64,000 nt of DNA from Torymus aiolomorphi (lineage: Eukaryota > Arthropoda > Insecta > Hymenoptera > Torymidae): positions 26,410,085 to 26,474,084 of the forward strand of contig CM070873.1 in assembly GCA_036365515.1 (NCBI GenBank), given 5' to 3'. The position numbers were made by a program, and so were the translations under genes. Positions 47,859-60,195 of the stretch are shown here, one piece after another (the first letter of the stretch is position 1; the number at the start of each line of letters is the position of its first letter). Below the pieces are notes generated by a model that made no database searches, was not told where the DNA came from, and was given only the letters and a program-made list of their open reading frames with translations.

Positions 47859-50800
47859 CTAATCTTCATCTATTTTCAATATTCTATAATGACCCCAAGG
47901 TAGAGTGTCTGTCTCGTTTTGTTTGTTTCACTGTACGTACTACATGTGCTTTTGACTGTATGATACAATGTTGCCTATATTGCATCGATGAATTTTGTAA
48001 ACACTCCATGTAATCATCAAAATTAATGGTTTTATTAACAACTCCAGTTTTTACACCTTTAACTTTTTTCACACTATCTTGTCCATTTATACGTATACTA
48101 TACATTTTACTACGTAACCCAACGAACTCTGTCATGATTTTACTGTTACATTCATCTTTCATCAAGCTTACTACTTTTTTATTGACTTGAGGAATTCCAA
48201 AAATATTATCAGCTGGGTAATCAGAAGTATCAAAATTTGAAATATCACGTTTCATCATTTCATATATGTCTTTATCATTTATTTCATATATCAAACTATC
48301 AGTGTCAGTATATAGCAATTTGCAGCGATCTTCAAATTGCTTCTTCATGTAGTTGTAATGAAAATCATATACCAAAGTCTTTGATAAATCCAATACACAA
48401 AGACCTACATAAATTGGCTTATTCATATATACTTCTGTCTTCTCTAATTCAATGAGAACAAGATTTTCATCGATGATGGTGCTGCTATGAAATTCTGGCT
48501 GTGCAATAAGAGCTTCTGCTCTATATCGACCTTCCCATTTGGTCAGTAATTTAACATTAACTCTTTTTCGAACATTTTCCATGGTCTTACCAAAAACAGC
48601 ATTATTCATTAACTTGTAGAGATTTTTTTCAAACTCATTTTTTTTAGCTCCTTGTCTCATTTTACTATTTAAATCAATATATTCTTTGAGCCAAGGTCTT
48701 TGATTAAACTGTAATACTCTGTGAATTTTTGTAAGCAACAGTTGTAAGCAATTTAGCTTGTGAGGAGCCTGGTGGCTTCTTATGCTCTGCACAGAATGGC
48801 AAATCTTTGTGTGCATCATGTAAATTTTCTGGATATTCTAAGTCCACCTCAAGTATATAACCAATTGGAGCATCATCTGGAATATTAAAATTTACATGCT
48901 CCACATCTTCAATCCATTGGAAGCTACCATAAGGCAAAGGCTGTTGCATAGCCCAACCGTAAAGATTGTTTACATCGAAATAAATCAGATATTTAGAGTC
49001 CTTATCTGCATCATAGTCACTACCCATGTATTTGTTGTTAGCTCGGGCATAGCGATTTAAACACTGACTTATTCCACCTCGTATTCCACGCTCAACGAAC
49101 ATAACCTGATCAATGTCAGTGAGCAACTCAAGCTGTATTTTGGTATACTTCAACATAGCATCCCAAGTAAGACCTGGAGTTGCGTAGTAATGTGCAGGAT
49201 CTAAGCCATAGGCGCTCAAGCAGCTGTTGCGAAAATTCTCGAAAACTGCTGCCAAGAGTAATACATCGGTTTTTAAATACAGATCTGAATATTCACCTAA
49301 GTTTGATATATTAAGTGCTGTCCAAACATTTTTTGCGTGTTCATAATCTTCATCAGATGTGTGACAGCTATTTAATTTGCTATAAAATTCATCTTTCGAT
49401 GGTAGCTTTGAAACTTCAAGTTTTTCTTTAGAGTCTAGATAATCGTAGGGAAAGACTCCCTTTCTTCTCAACAGTAGAAATTTTTCTTCTGTTAATACTT
49501 CATCTTTAGAAAACTCTTGCTGCAGAATTTTAAGTTCTTCGAGGTATGATGAGAGCTTATCCAGTGATGATGCCATGAAGCGGTAGGAGTCAATGAATCT
49601 AAAGTTTATGTCACTTTCTTCGATGTGTTTGGTGAACGAGATGAAACGTTCTTCATTTAACGGTAAAAGATCCACGCGACCAGGGAAACCTTGAGCAATG
49701 CTCTTGATCAGGAAGTGTGAGTCATAGCCAGTTAAATTGTGGAATATAACTGGAATACTGCGTGAATCTTGGTAATTTAAATTACATTTTTCATGAGCTG
49801 CTCCTCGATATCTTCCAGTTAAATGGCAGTGGTCTCGAACACATTTGTCGCTCAAGGATTCCTCACAAATGTGACAGGTTGTTGCGCTTTGGAATGCTTG
49901 TTCTTGTTCCATACTTAAGGTTTCCATTGGAATCGGACACCAAAAAACAGTCTCCACATTCTCTGCTAAATCTTGTAACTCTTTTGCAAACCATTGAGCA
50001 GGGCTCAGTCCTCTGTAGCTACGGTAATATGATAAAGAGTCATCGTAGCTACATTTCAAGTAATATCCCACACTGAATGCCTCATGCTCTTGATAGTCGT
50101 TTCCAACTTGTATAGGTTTCAAAAGACACTCAAAGTCTACATATACGACAAATGGCACTTTCTCTTTATTATTATAATTTTTAAATTGTAAAATTTGGTC
50201 TCTTGGTGTAGGTAAGTTCACTCTACACTTATTGATTTGTGTACAATCTTGTTCATGTAATTCTAATTTAATTTTACTATCAAAATAATGTAAACATCTA
50301 TCACAGATATATTTTTTAACTTTATACTGTGATATTTGTCTCGATATTAAGCGAGATAAGTCTTTAATCCAAACATAATGAGATATAACTGTCGTATCTT
50401 CCTCCAGCTCTTCCTCCTCATCTACATAATTATTTTGTATCAGAAGAAGGTTTACATGTGTTTCTTTCTTAAATGTTGTTATGTGCAGTGGCGTAACTTT
50501 AAATTTTCTACTACACTTTTTTAAAATGTAAACATTCACTGAGAGATTATTTTGTTTTTCAAACTTTGGAATTTGTTTTGGTCTTACAGGAAATTCTATT
50601 CCTGTAAAATTTAATTCGTTCTCATATTGCTTATATTCTTTCACTCGATCTGAATGGTGCACAGGATGCAAGGCCGATAGTATTGCCCATTTGAAACATG
50701 CATTGTCATCATTTTGCACATTAACACATGCTTTTTTCCTTTTTATAAAATCTGGTAAGTCAATGTAATAACTTCCATGAATTGGATTAAATTTATTTAT

Positions 50801-51484
50801 ATGTACACTCAAGTTAAGAATTGTATGAAGCGACCAGCCTGAATCTCGCTCTTCAAATTCTTCCATATCTCTTAATATGGGCTGTTTAACATTTTCTGTA
50901 AACCATTGTTTTAAATCTGTTGTTTGCGAAATTGATTCAGCTTTCGTATTAAAATATTTCATTTCAATTATTTCTTCATCAGCTTTCCTTATCATATATT
51001 CAGCTGCCAACACTGTATATACTTTAAGATTATTTTCTTTCTTCAATGCATTTATAATTCGAGTTTTAAACAATGTCTCAGCATCTTTCATAAATCCAGT
51101 AGCGTCTAAGTTCTTCAAGTTTGTAATAATAATCGATCTGATTCGTTCATTAAATGCACATTTAAGATCTTTCCATTTTACTCTGTCTAGTAATCTTTTA
51201 CGCAAACCCTCTCCTCCTTTTAGTAAACTTTTTAGTTTCAATTGATAAGATTTCAATAATCCGATCGTAGATAAGTATTTTTGTTTCTCTGGAACTATAG
51301 CTTCAACTTTTCGCAATAATTTGCTAAAAAATTTGATATTTTGAGTTGTATATTGTATCCATTTTGGAATCTCGCTTTTATCAAGTTTACCGCTTTGTAG
51401 CAGTTGCACAACTTCTCGCGTTCGCTCAACAATTTTGTTACACTCATAAGCAGACATGTTGATTCTTCTAAGAACAGTTGTCAA
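47859..51484 (-). pseudogene. Family B DNA polymerase with HNH/endonuclease VII insertion
   Basis: The first frame (48704-51484, 926 codons) has a coiled N-terminal region and a DDNACFKWAILSALHP motif near residue 263. After these come a Cys/His finger (CDRCLHYFDSKIKLELHEQDC), exonuclease I (YVDFECL, about residue 449), an HNH-type segment (CHICEESLSDKCVRDHCHLTG), exonuclease II (HNLTGYDSHFLIK), exonuclease III (YLKTDVLLLAAVF) and polymerase motif A (DVNNLYGWAMQ). The second frame (47884-48819) has motif B (KLMNNAVFGKTMENV) and motif C (YTDTDSLIY). A deletion/frameshift near 48740 separates them, with TTGCTTACAA repeated at the site. Another shift near 47920 leads to a typical TLPWGHYRI end with TAG at 47859. 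This architecture is common in insect genomes and tied to Polinton-like elements. It is unlike the copy-1 polymerase. Confidence 0.85.
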
Positions 51485-52750
51485 CTATTAGAAAACGCGT
51501 TGTATGCGCTCTTTTATACTTTTTACTAGTGTTAATTGGCCTCTCTTCACTGCTTTTCGATTTCTCTAGGGTTTCGAGATCGATTCGAGATACCTCGCAA
51601 AATCGAACGAATATCGATCGCTTAAGGAAATTCAATAATAATGATAATAACTCCTGAAAGAGATTCTGTTTTATACTGAAAGAATTGCAGCAGCAACGTC
51701 GTATTTATAGGGTTTGTATGACGCAAAAATTTGATTGGAATCTCTGATAATCTCGTTTTAGAACATTCACATAAACTGTTTACAAGATCCCCTTTTAATT
51801 TGATATCCTTTGCGTACATTCAAATTCTAAGAAGTGTTGCTTTATACACTTTGATATACCACACAAATTTTTAAAGCTAATACAGAGGAGTTGTTGACAG
51901 GAAACGACCGTAATTTGACACCTCTTCAATATGCCACAGAGCAATAATCATATAGAATTGTTCACAAGATTTGATACCCATACACTGAAAGCATTGGAAC
52001 CCTTTGATATACCGCTTGTTGACAAGAAAAGATTGTAATGTGATATCCTTTCGGTATATTGTTATAAAATTCCAGGAACTATTGATTACATAGCTTATGC
52101 GGTAATTCACTGAAGAATTCTTTGCATACCATTAGGTGTTTATTAGAAGATATGAGACAACAACCTTATGGTAATACAATATCCTTAAAAGTTTCAACGT
52201 AAACACATGCTATTTGCGGCGACTTCCCGAAACGTCTGCGCATACCAATTGCGTTGAATATATGACTGAGTCGATAAGGCTCACGTCTTATGATCGATCG
52301 TGACGTCAAAATCCAGATGTGTATCGACAATCGTTTAGGGGAATATTTACGCATTAAAAATATTGACTAAATTGTATAATTAGTATATTTTTAATTTGTA
52401 TATTCAATATATGACCTTGATCATCATTTCGGTCTTACGTTGAGATTCACGACGTGGGAATTACAGACGTCATATTCAGTTGATGCGTCAAAACTCATCG
52501 AGAGAGAGAGAAAGAGAGAGAGAGATAGTGCACCGAGGCTGACGAAAGCCATCTTAAATTACAGAAGTGTGCGCAGATTAACGCAACAGGGCATCCGTGT
52601 GCATGGGGGCGGACGGGGGCTTCTAGATGTCATTGATGACCAAATTACAACTGGGGCCGAGTCGCGCCTAGAAGAAAAGTTCGAGCAGAACTATATATAG
52701 ATATACTACACGTGTGTAAGGGTGGGGCAGAAGCCCTGTTGTTTATCTAC
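51485..52750. other. Upstream region of the HNH polymerase with degenerate repeats of about 120 bp
   Basis: Three weakly similar blocks begin near 51777, 51892 and 52017 (GTTKACARGA followed by TTTGATATCCTTTSGGTAYATT-like sequence). They are spaced about 115-125 bp apart. They may be terminal or regulatory repeats of the element. A purine run (GAGA)n lies at about 52499-52526. No gene is supported. Confidence 0.35.
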
Positions 52751-52751
52751 T

Positions 52752-53630
52752 AGCTTGTATCAAGCGTTCCGCGCGTTGCTTTTGTAACTTGCGCCGCCCG
52801 TCGCGTATTATGTTACATTCTTCACCAACTCCGACCAAGTCATTCGCGCGTAATTTTATGAGCTTCCCCAACTACTAACGCACGCAGCAGACATAAATTA
52901 TCATCGTTGATGATTGATACTATTGAACGCTGAGACACACTGTCGATGGATAATTTTTTCGTTATGGCTGCACCCGAGCCCACAGGAACGCTTATAAATG
53001 TGATTTGTAAAATAAAGCTATCATCCATTTGAAAATTTTGGTTACTTTGAGTTATACTGGAAATTAAATTCCATAAATCATCGTAAAAAAATGTTCAGGT
53101 GGACGAAAAGACAGACTAGCCGTGCCATGCGAAAAGTGTTCACTCCTTATCGCAATACTCCGACTAATACAGTGTCGTCATCCCGCACCATCGAAATAAT
53201 AAACGCGTGAATATCTCGTATAGCCGATTCTACCCAAACGAGTGGGTTATCGCATTCATCGGACGGATTATTGACGCGCAATGGAACGACCGGCAATTTG
53301 AAACCTACGTACGAAATTCTCGCTTTCTTGTACAATAGTAAATCTTACTCCCGGTGGACTTATCTCGAGAGTCTCGTTCTCTAAGTTATCTCTGCTGCCG
53401 TCTTCTTCGGCACTGCTCCTATATATGCTACTGCCTTCGCCCAATTGCAGTGGTTCTCTACTCTCGCCCACTGTTGAATTTACGGCAAGCTCTGATGCGG
53501 GAGACGGTGGGAGCGATGCCCATATCGAGCTTGTAGATGATGCTGTAGGTGACAAAGGTATGTCCGATGAAGGAGAGGGTGATGGTGAATAAAATAAAAA
53601 GTCACCTTCTCGCACTGTAATTTGTATATT
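52752..53630 (-). pseudogene. N-terminal part of the copy-1-type polymerase, element copy 2
   Basis: Segments 53268-53615, 53147-53335 and 52840-53028 are, in order, the Ser/Pro-rich start, the FRRF/IRDIHAF domain and the SIINDDNLCLLRALVVGEAH domain of the polymerase described at 36501-39848. They lie in different frames. Homology to copy 1 begins abruptly at about 52752 (GCTTGTATCAAGCGTTCC), so the rest of the polymerase is missing. Its position downstream of the spliced gene is as in copy 1. Confidence 0.75.
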
Positions 53631-53674
53631 AAAAATTAAATTTAAAAAAATACAATATTTTTTTATTAAAACAA

Positions 53675-54409
53675 TTAGTCTTCCGGCTTCCCGTTAAAAC
53701 TTTCGCGCACGCGATCTAATAAATCTTCTAAATCACCCGTTGTATACAAAGCAGAACTTTCATCTATGGCCTGGTCATGAAACCAGTGCAATTCTTGTGC
53801 ACGTCGTACGTGAAAAATTCTTCTTGCGTAAACCAATAAATGTGGTATATCGTAGCCTGGTGTCGCCAGACCGTCACCGCTATTTACTCTTCTTCGTATA
53901 ACTTAAAAACCGATTACATATAAAAAATTTTAATGAGTGCAAAAACAATATATTTAGGATAATAAAAAAACTTACATTTATTAATACGGCGATCCAGGGG
54001 ATTAGTCTCCTTCAAATTATGAAATGAACTTTCTGAACGTCTCGCCCTGGAGGTGTAAAAATTGTGCAGAGTGCCTGCATGCGGCCGCTCGGTGTTTCGA
54101 CTCGGCTGGGGGTCGTTGCACCGCATATTCACCAACTATTAAGACAGCCCAGCGAATATTGCGAAATATTCTAGCGTAAAATTGACTTATTCTTCGAAAC
54201 CCACTTTGCGACAGCAGAAATCGCAATTCGCGTCTTAAAATAAAGAAATTCATTGTACAGAGTCTTCGTCGCCATGTCGCATCGCATCTTCGCCATACAG
54301 GGTGCCAGTGGAAACGTAAGCTGGATGCAATGCGCCCGATTACTTCACGTAAATCACTGTGCTCCTCAACTTGCGCTCGTGGTAAAAAAGGCATGTTAAC
54401 CCGTGCCAT
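53675..54409 (-). pseudogene. Unrecognised spliced gene, copy 2, with internal deletion
   Basis: The last exon (53675-53901) is open for 74 codons and ends in FNGKPED-type sequence. Its intron (53902-53975, GTAAGT...TTTAAG) matches copies 1 and 3. The middle exon is reduced: the acidic/Gln-rich segment is gone and the basic N-terminal domain (to about 54125) is fused out of frame to the LHNFYTSRARR segment. Twelve residues (around DGNRLVWNSFD) are also missing. This copy therefore lost its centre by deletion. Start at 54409 (ATGGCACGGG) by alignment with the other copies. Confidence 0.6.
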
Positions 54410-54951
54410 GATTCGTATGCTTACAGTGGCAGAAACTGTGACAATACTGCTGCGAAAATATAATTGGTCTTCCATAGCATCTTATTGGGAAATACAAATA
54501 ACTTGCTTCCGAGAAGAAAGAAGTACGTTAAGCTTCCACGAGCATAACGAAGAATACACGTGCGACTAATATCGTTGCATATACGTTCCTCTTTTATCGT
54601 CCAATGAGTTTTTCTTACTGTAATTATATCGGTTTACAGAACGGTGAAATCTTTATTACTTTCGAGAAAACAAGATTAGGAGATATTCGTGTAAGGGTTC
54701 TCGAATGTCATCGAAAAAAATACACGTGCCTTATTGAGGCTAAACTTGAGATGCCGTTGCGTCTGAATTTCTAGATTTTTAATGACCTTTCGAATAAACA
54801 GAAAAAAGATTACGAGATATTCGCGTAAGGATACTCGAATGATCTTTCGGATAAAAAGAATCCCCTACCCCAACAAGCAAGATAAGTTCATACAGAGGTA
54901 TGAGTAGTATAGCAAGAGTCATTCGTCAGTCGTCAGCGAAATCTCGTCAAG

Positions 54952-55575
54952 ATGAGTTGGTTAAAGAAGTCGGTTGCGCTTCAATCTACTACCGAAAAAT
55001 TGGAGAAGCAAGCGAGCAAGTTGAAAAGTTCTGTGAATATTAAAACGGCAAAAATAAACGATATTAAAAAATCAATTGAAAGCGAAGTGCAACAATTAGA
55101 GCTCGTTCAACGTGAAATCGAAAACTTTCAACGTAATTTATCCGAAACGATGCACACCGCAAGGGGTACGAAGAAAATAGAAGAAGCGTGCTGTCGTTGC
55201 GGGGGATTTGTTCCAAAAAATAGAAGCAGGACACGCAGTTCCATCGAATGCCACTTGTGCCAAAAAGTTAGATGGACCACCCACGGATTGTCTGCTGCGT
55301 GGGTGCCCCTGCCATGATGACATGAATTCTCCGCTCTCACCAGAAGTGACAGACCAGGATCAGGAACAGCCTGGTGCAAAAGAACAACAAATGCTGCTGC
55401 CTTGTGAGTGTTGTATGTGCTCTAAAAAACTCACAAAAATATACAAAAAGTGCGCGTGGAAAATGTGCGCAATGTGTCAACGATGACGATGCGGTGTATG
55501 TGCTCGTGCATATAAGTCTGTCTGTTCATGCCAACAGCTCGCGCAAGACTCTCCCATGGACTTGAGTGTAAAATA
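54952..55575 (+). pseudogene. Coiled-coil/zinc-binding protein, copy 2
   Basis: It begins MSWLKKSVALQSTTEKLEKQ, then has a coiled coil (to about residue 70) and Cys motifs CCRCGGFVPKN and CHLCQK. A frameshift near 55275 moves the CLLRGCPCHDD and CECCMCSKKLTKIYKKC segments into the next frame, and a stop follows CAMCQR at 55484-55486. The rest (CGVCA-like) is readable in another frame to about 55573. The order of motifs equals copy 1 at 41896, but without the long Gln tract. It is divergent from the copy-2 spliced gene. Confidence 0.6.
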
Positions 55576-57180
55576 GATTAAAGACAATAATAAGTTTTAT
55601 TATTGGTATGCTCTACAATATATTCTGAATTTAAATAAAAAGCTATTATCTTTTGCTATGTTTTAAAAAATATAAATTTAATCTTTAATTAAAAAATCAA
55701 TTTTTTTTTCATTTTACTCTCATCTCTACCTACCAAACCTTTTTACTATAAAAATCGTAAATTTGCTTGTGTAGACTCTTTTATGTACTTTTATTGACTT
55801 TTCTTTATTAATTTTCCAATATTAAGCTATATGAGGATTTTGTACGAATATAAAAAGGGGAACAGGTAGAGAGGTTAAAGAAAATTCGGAACAAGAACAA
55901 TCTAGTTATTTAATATTTATTATGTCCCTTATTCCCATACCCTGTATATAAATGTATGTATATGTGTGTGTGTATCTATACACACATATATATTTACTTA
56001 TATGTGTATAATTAATTATTTGTTCATCTACCTTTCTGCCTTCAACGTAATAGTATGATCGTTTAAAATAGGTCTGACCCTGATTATCGCGCGAAACCAA
56101 CGCTAATGTAACACAGAACGCGTGGACTCACGGGCAGTGTGATATACGCGCGTGGTTGGCTCTTAAGGCAGCAGGCGCGCGCGAGCAATACAAGGAGACC
56201 TTTATGTATGTGATCCGCAGCGTGGAGTATTGCGCCGATAGACCGCGGTCTATTATGTATACTAGTTGCGCGGATAGAAACTAACCTTATCGTGAGGCGA
56301 GTGTCAACAGCCCTGGAGACGAGGAGCAGAAGGATAGTATCGTGGGTTCGTAGCGAAATGGATAATTGGGGACAGAAAGGAGATTTAATCTTTGTCAGAT
56401 AAGTATAACCTTTTAGTTTTTTTTTTCGTTTATTGAGAGGATTCGTTGATACTTTGTGGCCATGTTTCCTTCCTTCTATTTCAGATTTATGTGCAGATGG
56501 AGCGTGAGCTAAGTAGGTGCTGCCCTCGATACATCGTGGCCGCGTCGAGCAGTTCTTCGCTCGCGTGCGTCGGCTAGCTGTTGCTGCGTGGTCAGCTTCA
56601 GAAACTTCGTCGCATTTACCTCCCCCCTGCGCGTGGTCGGAAGAGGGTGTTATATTTCACTGATTGCGCGTGGAAAAGAATGAGCGCTTTGTGGCCTTGA
56701 CTAAACTTGAGCCACTAAGAGCAAATTCTTTTCTCTTTATATGAATCGTACTTGGGCCCGGATTGGAATTTTAATTGAACAAATATGCAAAAATAGGGAA
56801 AAATATTAGTAAAACATACGTCACGTAACAGTTTTTCATAAATATAATATGTAGTTAATGTGTGTTTAATTAATTGTTTATGTAAATAAACATAAACAAA
56901 CATGTTTATTTATGTTTGCTTATATAAACAAACCATTAAAAAGCAATTAAACATGGGTTAATTACCATGTTCATCAAAACAAAGGTACCACGCCACGGGA
57001 CGGGGCAGTGACTCATGCGTCGTCGTCTCTCTATAGTAGGATGTATACTACTAGTCAGTATTTTATCTCGAGTAGGGTGCATGATGTCACAGGGATACCG
57101 AAAGGATAATCAAACGTCGATATCGTGCGATAATTAAGATTACATCTTTACGAGCATACTACGTGTTAAATCCGCTTGGT
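55576..57180. other. Spacer between element copies 2 and 3
   Basis: AT-rich sequence to about 56100, with a (GT)/(AT) tract near 55955-56010, is followed by a GC-richer stretch at 56100-56700 (GCGCGCGAGC, CGCGGTCTAT). That stretch could be a promoter, 5' UTR or long terminal repeat, but I could not recognise it. No coding sequence is supported on either strand. Confidence 0.35.
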
Positions 57181-57387
57181 CCTCACACGCCTCGTTGTTT
57201 TTTCGAGATGTGAGCAGGAGTGAGATTATTCCTTAACGTACATTTTCTTCTCGGAATTATATCCGTAAGAAGAGAGGTGTTGAATTCACTATGCATCGCG
57301 ATATACCATTCAATTTTTAAGATTTTCTGGAGAGCATTATAAAAGCTACGGTTTTACCCGTCGCTCATCTCAGTAGCTATGCGAATC

Positions 57388-58924
57388 ATGGCGCGAGTCG
57401 ATATGCCTCTTATACTATAAGTGCAAACTGAGGAACACAGTGATTTCCGTGAAGTAATCGGGTGCATAGCTTCAACCTTACGTTTTCATAGATATTCTGT
57501 ATGGCGAAGGTGCGACATAACTTGCCGGCGAAGACCCCGCACTATGAATTACGTTCATTTACGCCGCGAATTGCGATTTCTTCTGTCGCAAAGTGGATTT
57601 CGGCGAATAGCTCAATTTTATGCGAAAATATTTCGCAATATTCGCTCTGCCCTATTAACCTTTTCGCTCCGGGGATTTTTCCTTTAAAATTGACCTCGCA
57701 TTTTAGCTGAATTTCATGACTTAAGTGAATGAACTTCTTATGACAAGTCGCCACACGGAGTGCTGGTCCATATATGGACCAGTCCCGGAGCGAAAAGGTT
57801 ATAGCCGGTGAATATATCGCAGAAATCGACATGGATAATGCTAGCATTTTACAAGATATGATAAACGGATTTCAGGAACAAAGAGGTAAATAAAATTTTA
57901 TTTTTGCAAAAAAAAAAAATTATTTTTTATTAATTAAAAAAAATGGCAGCATTGGATGATTTACTTGTCGATGATAGCGATGCCTCTACAATATTTATGG
58001 GCTACAGCGGGCGTCAAAATTCCGTAGCACGCACTTTAAGCTTTGAAAGTGGAGCCGATTCTTCGAATAGCGAAGATGAAGAAGACGAGGCACCGCATAT
58101 GCCATACGAGCAGAGAAGTGTAGCGGGCAGTACAAGCTCCAGCGAAGAGGATATCTCAGGTAGCGATGACGAACAGCCACGCTTAATATACAGTCCTCAA
58201 AAATAATAACAAAAACAACAACAACAACAAAAACAACAACAGCAACAACAAGAAAACAAAGAAGCACCGGAGGCGGCTGTGCTTCCTGAAGATAAAAAAG
58301 AGAGTGACGACGATTCGATCGTTGATATGGTTCGAGTAGTTTCTTCCTCGGACGAAGAAGACAAAAATACAAGGATACCACAGCGGTTACTTATAACGCT
58401 AAACCAGTATACAGAACCTCGTCAGGGGGTATTATACAGGTGCATTATGAGCGACGACCCCGAGCCGAGTAGAAACGCCGAGCGCCCGCGTGCAGGGACA
58501 CTGCACAATTTTTACACCTCCAGGGCACGACGTTCGGAAAGCTCATTTCATAATTTGGAGGACGGAAACCGCTTGGTATGGAATAGTTTCGACGAGACTA
58601 ATCCCCTGGATCGCCGTGTCAATGATTGTAAGTTTTTTTTTATTCCTAAATATTTTTTTTTTTTACTGACTAAATTTTTTTAGAATCGGTTTTTTAAGTT
58701 ATACGAAGAAGAGCAAATAGCGGTGACGGTTTGGCGATACCAGGGTACGATATCTCACATTTATTGGTTTACGCGAGAAGAATTTTTCACATTCGCCGCG
58801 CACAAGAATGCGCTGGTTTCACGACCAGGCCGTAGATGAAAATTCAACGTTGTATACATCGGCTGATTTAGAAGATTTATTAGATCGCGTACGCGAAAGT
58901 TTTAACGGGAAGCCGGAAGACTAA
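57388..58924 (+). pseudogene. Unrecognised spliced gene, copy 3 (plus strand)
   Basis: Exons by comparison with copy 1 are 57388-57884 (basic domain, interrupted by a small transposon at 57658-57799), about 57950-58627 (acidic/Ser/Gln middle) and 58699-58924 (C-terminal domain). Intron 1 uses AGAG|GTAAAT...GGCAG|CATTGG, intron 2 GTAAGT...TTTAAG. The middle exon is open except for two adjacent TAA codons at 58204-58209 inside the Gln tract. It shows that the acidic part and the TLHNFYTSRARR part are one frame, unlike copy 1. The last exon has a one-base deletion near 58810. This copy gives the best evidence that the gene is a single spliced unit. Confidence 0.65.
57658..57799. mobile_element. 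142-bp TA-flanked MITE inserted into the copy-3 gene
   Basis: The element begins ACCTTTTCGCTCCGGG and ends CCCGGAGCGAAAAGGT, perfect 16-bp inverted ends, with TA on both sides (57656-57657, 57800-57801). The uninterrupted site is visible in copy 1 (CTATTAATAGCCGG on the gene strand), so the borders are clear. A TA duplication indicates a Tc1/mariner-type element. It also contains the palindrome CTGGTCCATATATGGACCAG. Confidence 0.8.
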
Positions 58925-58974
58925 TTGTTTAAAAAAAATATTGTATTTTTTAATTTGATTTTTTAATATACAAA

Positions 58975-60195
58975 TTAAGTAGATAAGTTAGGAGAGTTCT
59001 ACGACCCCCCACCACTCGCCCACTGACTCAGAGAAGCGCTCTGATTGGTCGAGACGAACAAGTGCGAATTAATTACAGGTGAGACAGTGACGTCATCGAA
59101 CTTTCTCGAAGATTGCATGCTCTTACGTAATAATAGCATCCAAAACGTTTTGAAACGTTTGCGTGTGACGTCATATTGTACAAATATGCGACGATGGGTT
59201 TCAAATTACAGAATCCAAGAAATAGCAGTTCAAGGTTAGGATATCAAATCTGCTCTAATTATTTGTAATTTGACACCTTATGTGTGGCGTCCCCATCCCC
59301 CATCCCTGACACCTGCATCGATGATACAGATCGCGCAAACCCATCCTCCCATCCCTCCCACCTTCCATCCCCGATTTGTGATGACGTCATTAAATATTAC
59401 ACCACTCTATTAAATACTGCAAAATATTATGCCATATAACACCTGTGTGTGTGTTTGTGTGTGTATGTGTGTGTGTATGTGTGTGTGTGTGTATGTAAAA
59501 GAATGTATCATTATCTTGATACACACTAACTTCTAATGAACATATATCGATGCCCACGTATATGCAATGCGTTATTTACTCCCCAACCCTCATCCCCCAT
59601 CCCCCATGCCCGATTTGCGATGACGTCATTAAATATTACGTCACCCTATTAAATATTGCAAAATATTACACCACGTGTGTGTGTGTATCACCATCTTGAT
59701 GCACACTAACTTCTAACGAACGTATATTGATGCCCACGTACGTTGCAATGCGTTATCTATCGCGCCACCTCCTCTTTGTTCCGATATTCGCACCGCGCGA
59801 TTCTTGGAACTCGAGAGTATTTCAATTGCGCTCTCCTTATCTACAGTCTTTCGTCTTATTTACAGAATTAAAAATGGTTAAATTATTAATAAAAGTTTTA
59901 TTCGACAATACCAATGAATTGACAGCCCCTATAATCGCTTCTCGTCAGAAGCGCATAGAATTTATTTGATTTGAGCATGAGTTTATTACTGAGGTTTCGC
60001 ATATGATGATAAATGCTACTTAATACCTGGTCAAACAGATACTTTACCGTGGGGGCATTATAAGGTATGTGAAATTGATGAAGATTAATCATATGCATAT
60101 ATTGTAAATAAAACATTGGTTTTTGGCTAGTTCTAGGACGCGACGCCGTGTTTTGCTATTGAGTTAACGAAGCGCGCATTGCCGGTAATCGAATC
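58975..60195. other. Inserted segment with CRE-like sites, (GT)n and a tandem duplication
   Basis: Copy-3 homology stops after CAAATTA at about 58974, and a new sequence starting AGTAGATAAGTTAGG follows. A similar start (AGTAGATAAGTAAGG, then a run of C) lies at 34908. The segment has four exact TGACGTCA sites (59088, 59166, 59382, 59621). It also has a tandem duplication of about 200 bp: GATTTGYGATGACGTCATTAAATATTAC, GT run, CACACTAACTTCTAAYGAAC and GATGCCCACGTA occur in both units, 59341-59580 and 59581-59760. No gene is supported before 60195. Confidence 0.5.

Noticed and set aside
56340..56400. TGG-containing sequence as a second retrotransposon primer site
   Set aside because: No adjacent LTR-like end or Gag-like frame follows.
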